NCBI GenBank assembly: GCA_943373175.1
Contig: CALSBM010000004.1
Location: forward strand, 1-64,000
Source of the DNA: JAIXUI01 sp943373175
GTDB taxonomy: Bacteria > Bacteroidota > Bacteroidia > UBA7662 > JAIXUI01
Direction: 5' to 3'
Length of the DNA: 64,000 bases
Within the stretch, counting starts at the first letter, position 1. Each line of letters opens with the position of its first letter. Position numbers and translations under genes: made by a program. Below, one piece after another: positions 63,119 through 64,000 of this stretch. The notes below the pieces were generated by a model, which did no database searches, was not told the origin of the DNA, and saw nothing but the letters and a program-made list of their open reading frames with translations.

Positions 63119-64000
63119 GGTTGGTATCTTATCAAAATTGATTCGGCCAAGAGTGCGAGTAATGCAATTAAACAAAGCCAAAACGCCATTTTTTGCACTT
63201 GCTGACCTGCTGATTGAGTATTTACCGCAGCAGGATTTATCACTGATTCTAACTTGAACCCTCGGGCATTGGCTTCACGCTGTAAAACTTTTGTTTCAGG
63301 AAAACTCAATTCAGACTCTTCTGATTGGCGATTCATCGCAAGAATTCCGCGAACACTATCTTGTCCTTTAATATAGAGTGGATAAAATCCTGATTCCCAA
63401 GGTCTGTCGTTTTGAAAACTGATTGCAAGCTGTTCTCCTTGGCGATAAAGCAGTGGAAGTCTTCCTTGCTTTCTGTCTCCGGCTAAAATTACTTGTTCTT
63501 GTTCCAATTTTAACTCAAGCGGAAGCTGTTGTGCCTGACCGCTGGTAGCAGTTAGTTGTTGTGATCCAGTTCCCGTTAAACATATTCTGTACAAAACCGG
63601 AACAAACAGTGGGTGGGCAGGAAAATTGCCAGCCAAAAGATCGAGTGGTGTTGACATCCAGTAAACGTGTGCGCCTTTGTTCAGACTTTGGTACAAAAGT
63701 CCACCACCACTTTCTAAAGAAAGAATCTCGCGCAATCCAGAACCTGAGTTAGAAGAAGGAAGAAGTGCTTTTTTAACTTCTGGCCAATCTGATTGATTGT
63801 TGATATTGTTAAACACTCCCGATAAAAAAGGCTCTTTCAGTGATGGCATTCGCACACGGGCGTTTACCTCTTTCCAAGCCTGAAAGCTTCCTCCAGTAAT
63901 TGGATTGATAACCGAACTCCAAGCTGTAACATCAGCCTGTAACCCGGGTATCAGCAAAAGCGATTTGCCGGGCTTGAGCCAATCGACCCAAGTTGCAGCC
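63085..64000 (-). CDS. BatA-like membrane protein, 5' end outside the window
   Basis: The frame is open to the window edge, so at least the N-terminal part is missing (no start should be placed at 63957). The visible C-terminal 305 residues have a beta-rich exported part with YWMSTPLDLLAGNF, SGFYPLYIKG and a single C-terminal membrane helix (about 20 residues, MAFWLCLIALLALLAE) with a short basic tail. Adjacent to dihydroorotase-like genes, this is usually a BatA/vWA-domain family protein; the N-terminal BatA helices cannot be seen here. Confidence 0.75.
   Translation of the reverse strand, partial: AATWVDWLKPGKSLLLIPGLQADVTAWSSVINPITGGSFQAWKEVNARVRMPSLKEPFLSGVFNNINNQSDWPEVKKALLPSSNSGSGLREILSLESGGGLLYQSLNKGAHVYWMSTPLDLLAGNFPAHPLFVPVLYRICLTGTGSQQLTATSGQAQQLPLELKLEQEQVILAGDRKQGRLPLLYRQGEQLAISFQNDRPWESGFYPLYIKGQDSVRGILAMNRQSEESELSFPETKVLQREANARGFKLESVINPAAVNTQSAGQQVQKMAFWLCLIALLALLAESILIRYQPWKKSLSTKPE

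Overview
This 64 kb window is chromosomal DNA of a Bacteroidota bacterium. The evidence is consistent: PorP/SprF and PorE-type proteins, type IX secretion C-terminal domains, TonB-dependent receptors with N-terminal carboxypeptidase-like domains, a TamL-type lipoprotein, DUF3822-rsmD-coaD synteny, a histone H1-like protein, a serine palmitoyltransferase-type enzyme, and -7 promoter elements of the TAnnTTTG type with no obvious Shine-Dalgarno dependence. The order or family cannot be settled by eye. I see no rRNA, tRNA, CRISPR, phage or complete insertion sequence; this is dense housekeeping and cell-envelope DNA.

Layout. 1-2267: broken M23 peptidase, MerR-type regulator, DUF5103 protein. 2272-5387: an RNA methyltransferase and a TamL-type barrel lipoprotein whose 5' ends overlap head to head. 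5438-9821: membrane protein, small winged-helix regulator, TonB receptor, periplasmic protein and DUF4159 protein in one tight operon. 9822-11663: a region with a possible 44-residue membrane protein, then a CarH-like B12-binding MerR regulator and a thioesterase. 11702-17033: DUF3822, rsmD, coaD, hisS, a histidine ammonia-lyase and a PAP2 phosphatase. 17014-26004 (minus strand): GH3-like enzyme, dxr, rseP, an unknown secreted protein, two SGNH hydrolases and an MBOAT acyltransferase, probably one operon that ends in a surface O-acetylation module. 26041-33040 (minus): giant eight-repeat surface adhesin, PorP/SprF partner and PorE-like OmpA lipoprotein. 33145-41037 (minus): TPR protein, beta-barrel, SPOR protein and a second TonB receptor. 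41140-47308: small genes, including a histone-deacetylase-family enzyme, two Nudix hydrolases, a histone H1-like protein too short for ordinary ORF cut-offs, a sphingolipid-type acyltransferase and a 31-residue membrane protein with its own promoter. 47336-53816: secreted subtilase, rlmH, YigZ, an EamA transporter, ribD and prmC. 53800-64000 (minus): nine very tightly packed genes running from a BatA-like protein and a dihydroorotase-like protein through GT2 and a double-length D-Ala-D-Ala ligase to a PASTA protein and a secreted protein.

The most unusual items are the tandem two-domain D-Ala-D-Ala ligase, in which each half has different substitutions at known catalytic positions; the recurrent TTTG-N4-start-codon architecture at operon heads, which implies leaderless mRNAs; the CarH-like regulator without carotenoid genes nearby; and two previously easy-to-miss mini membrane proteins.
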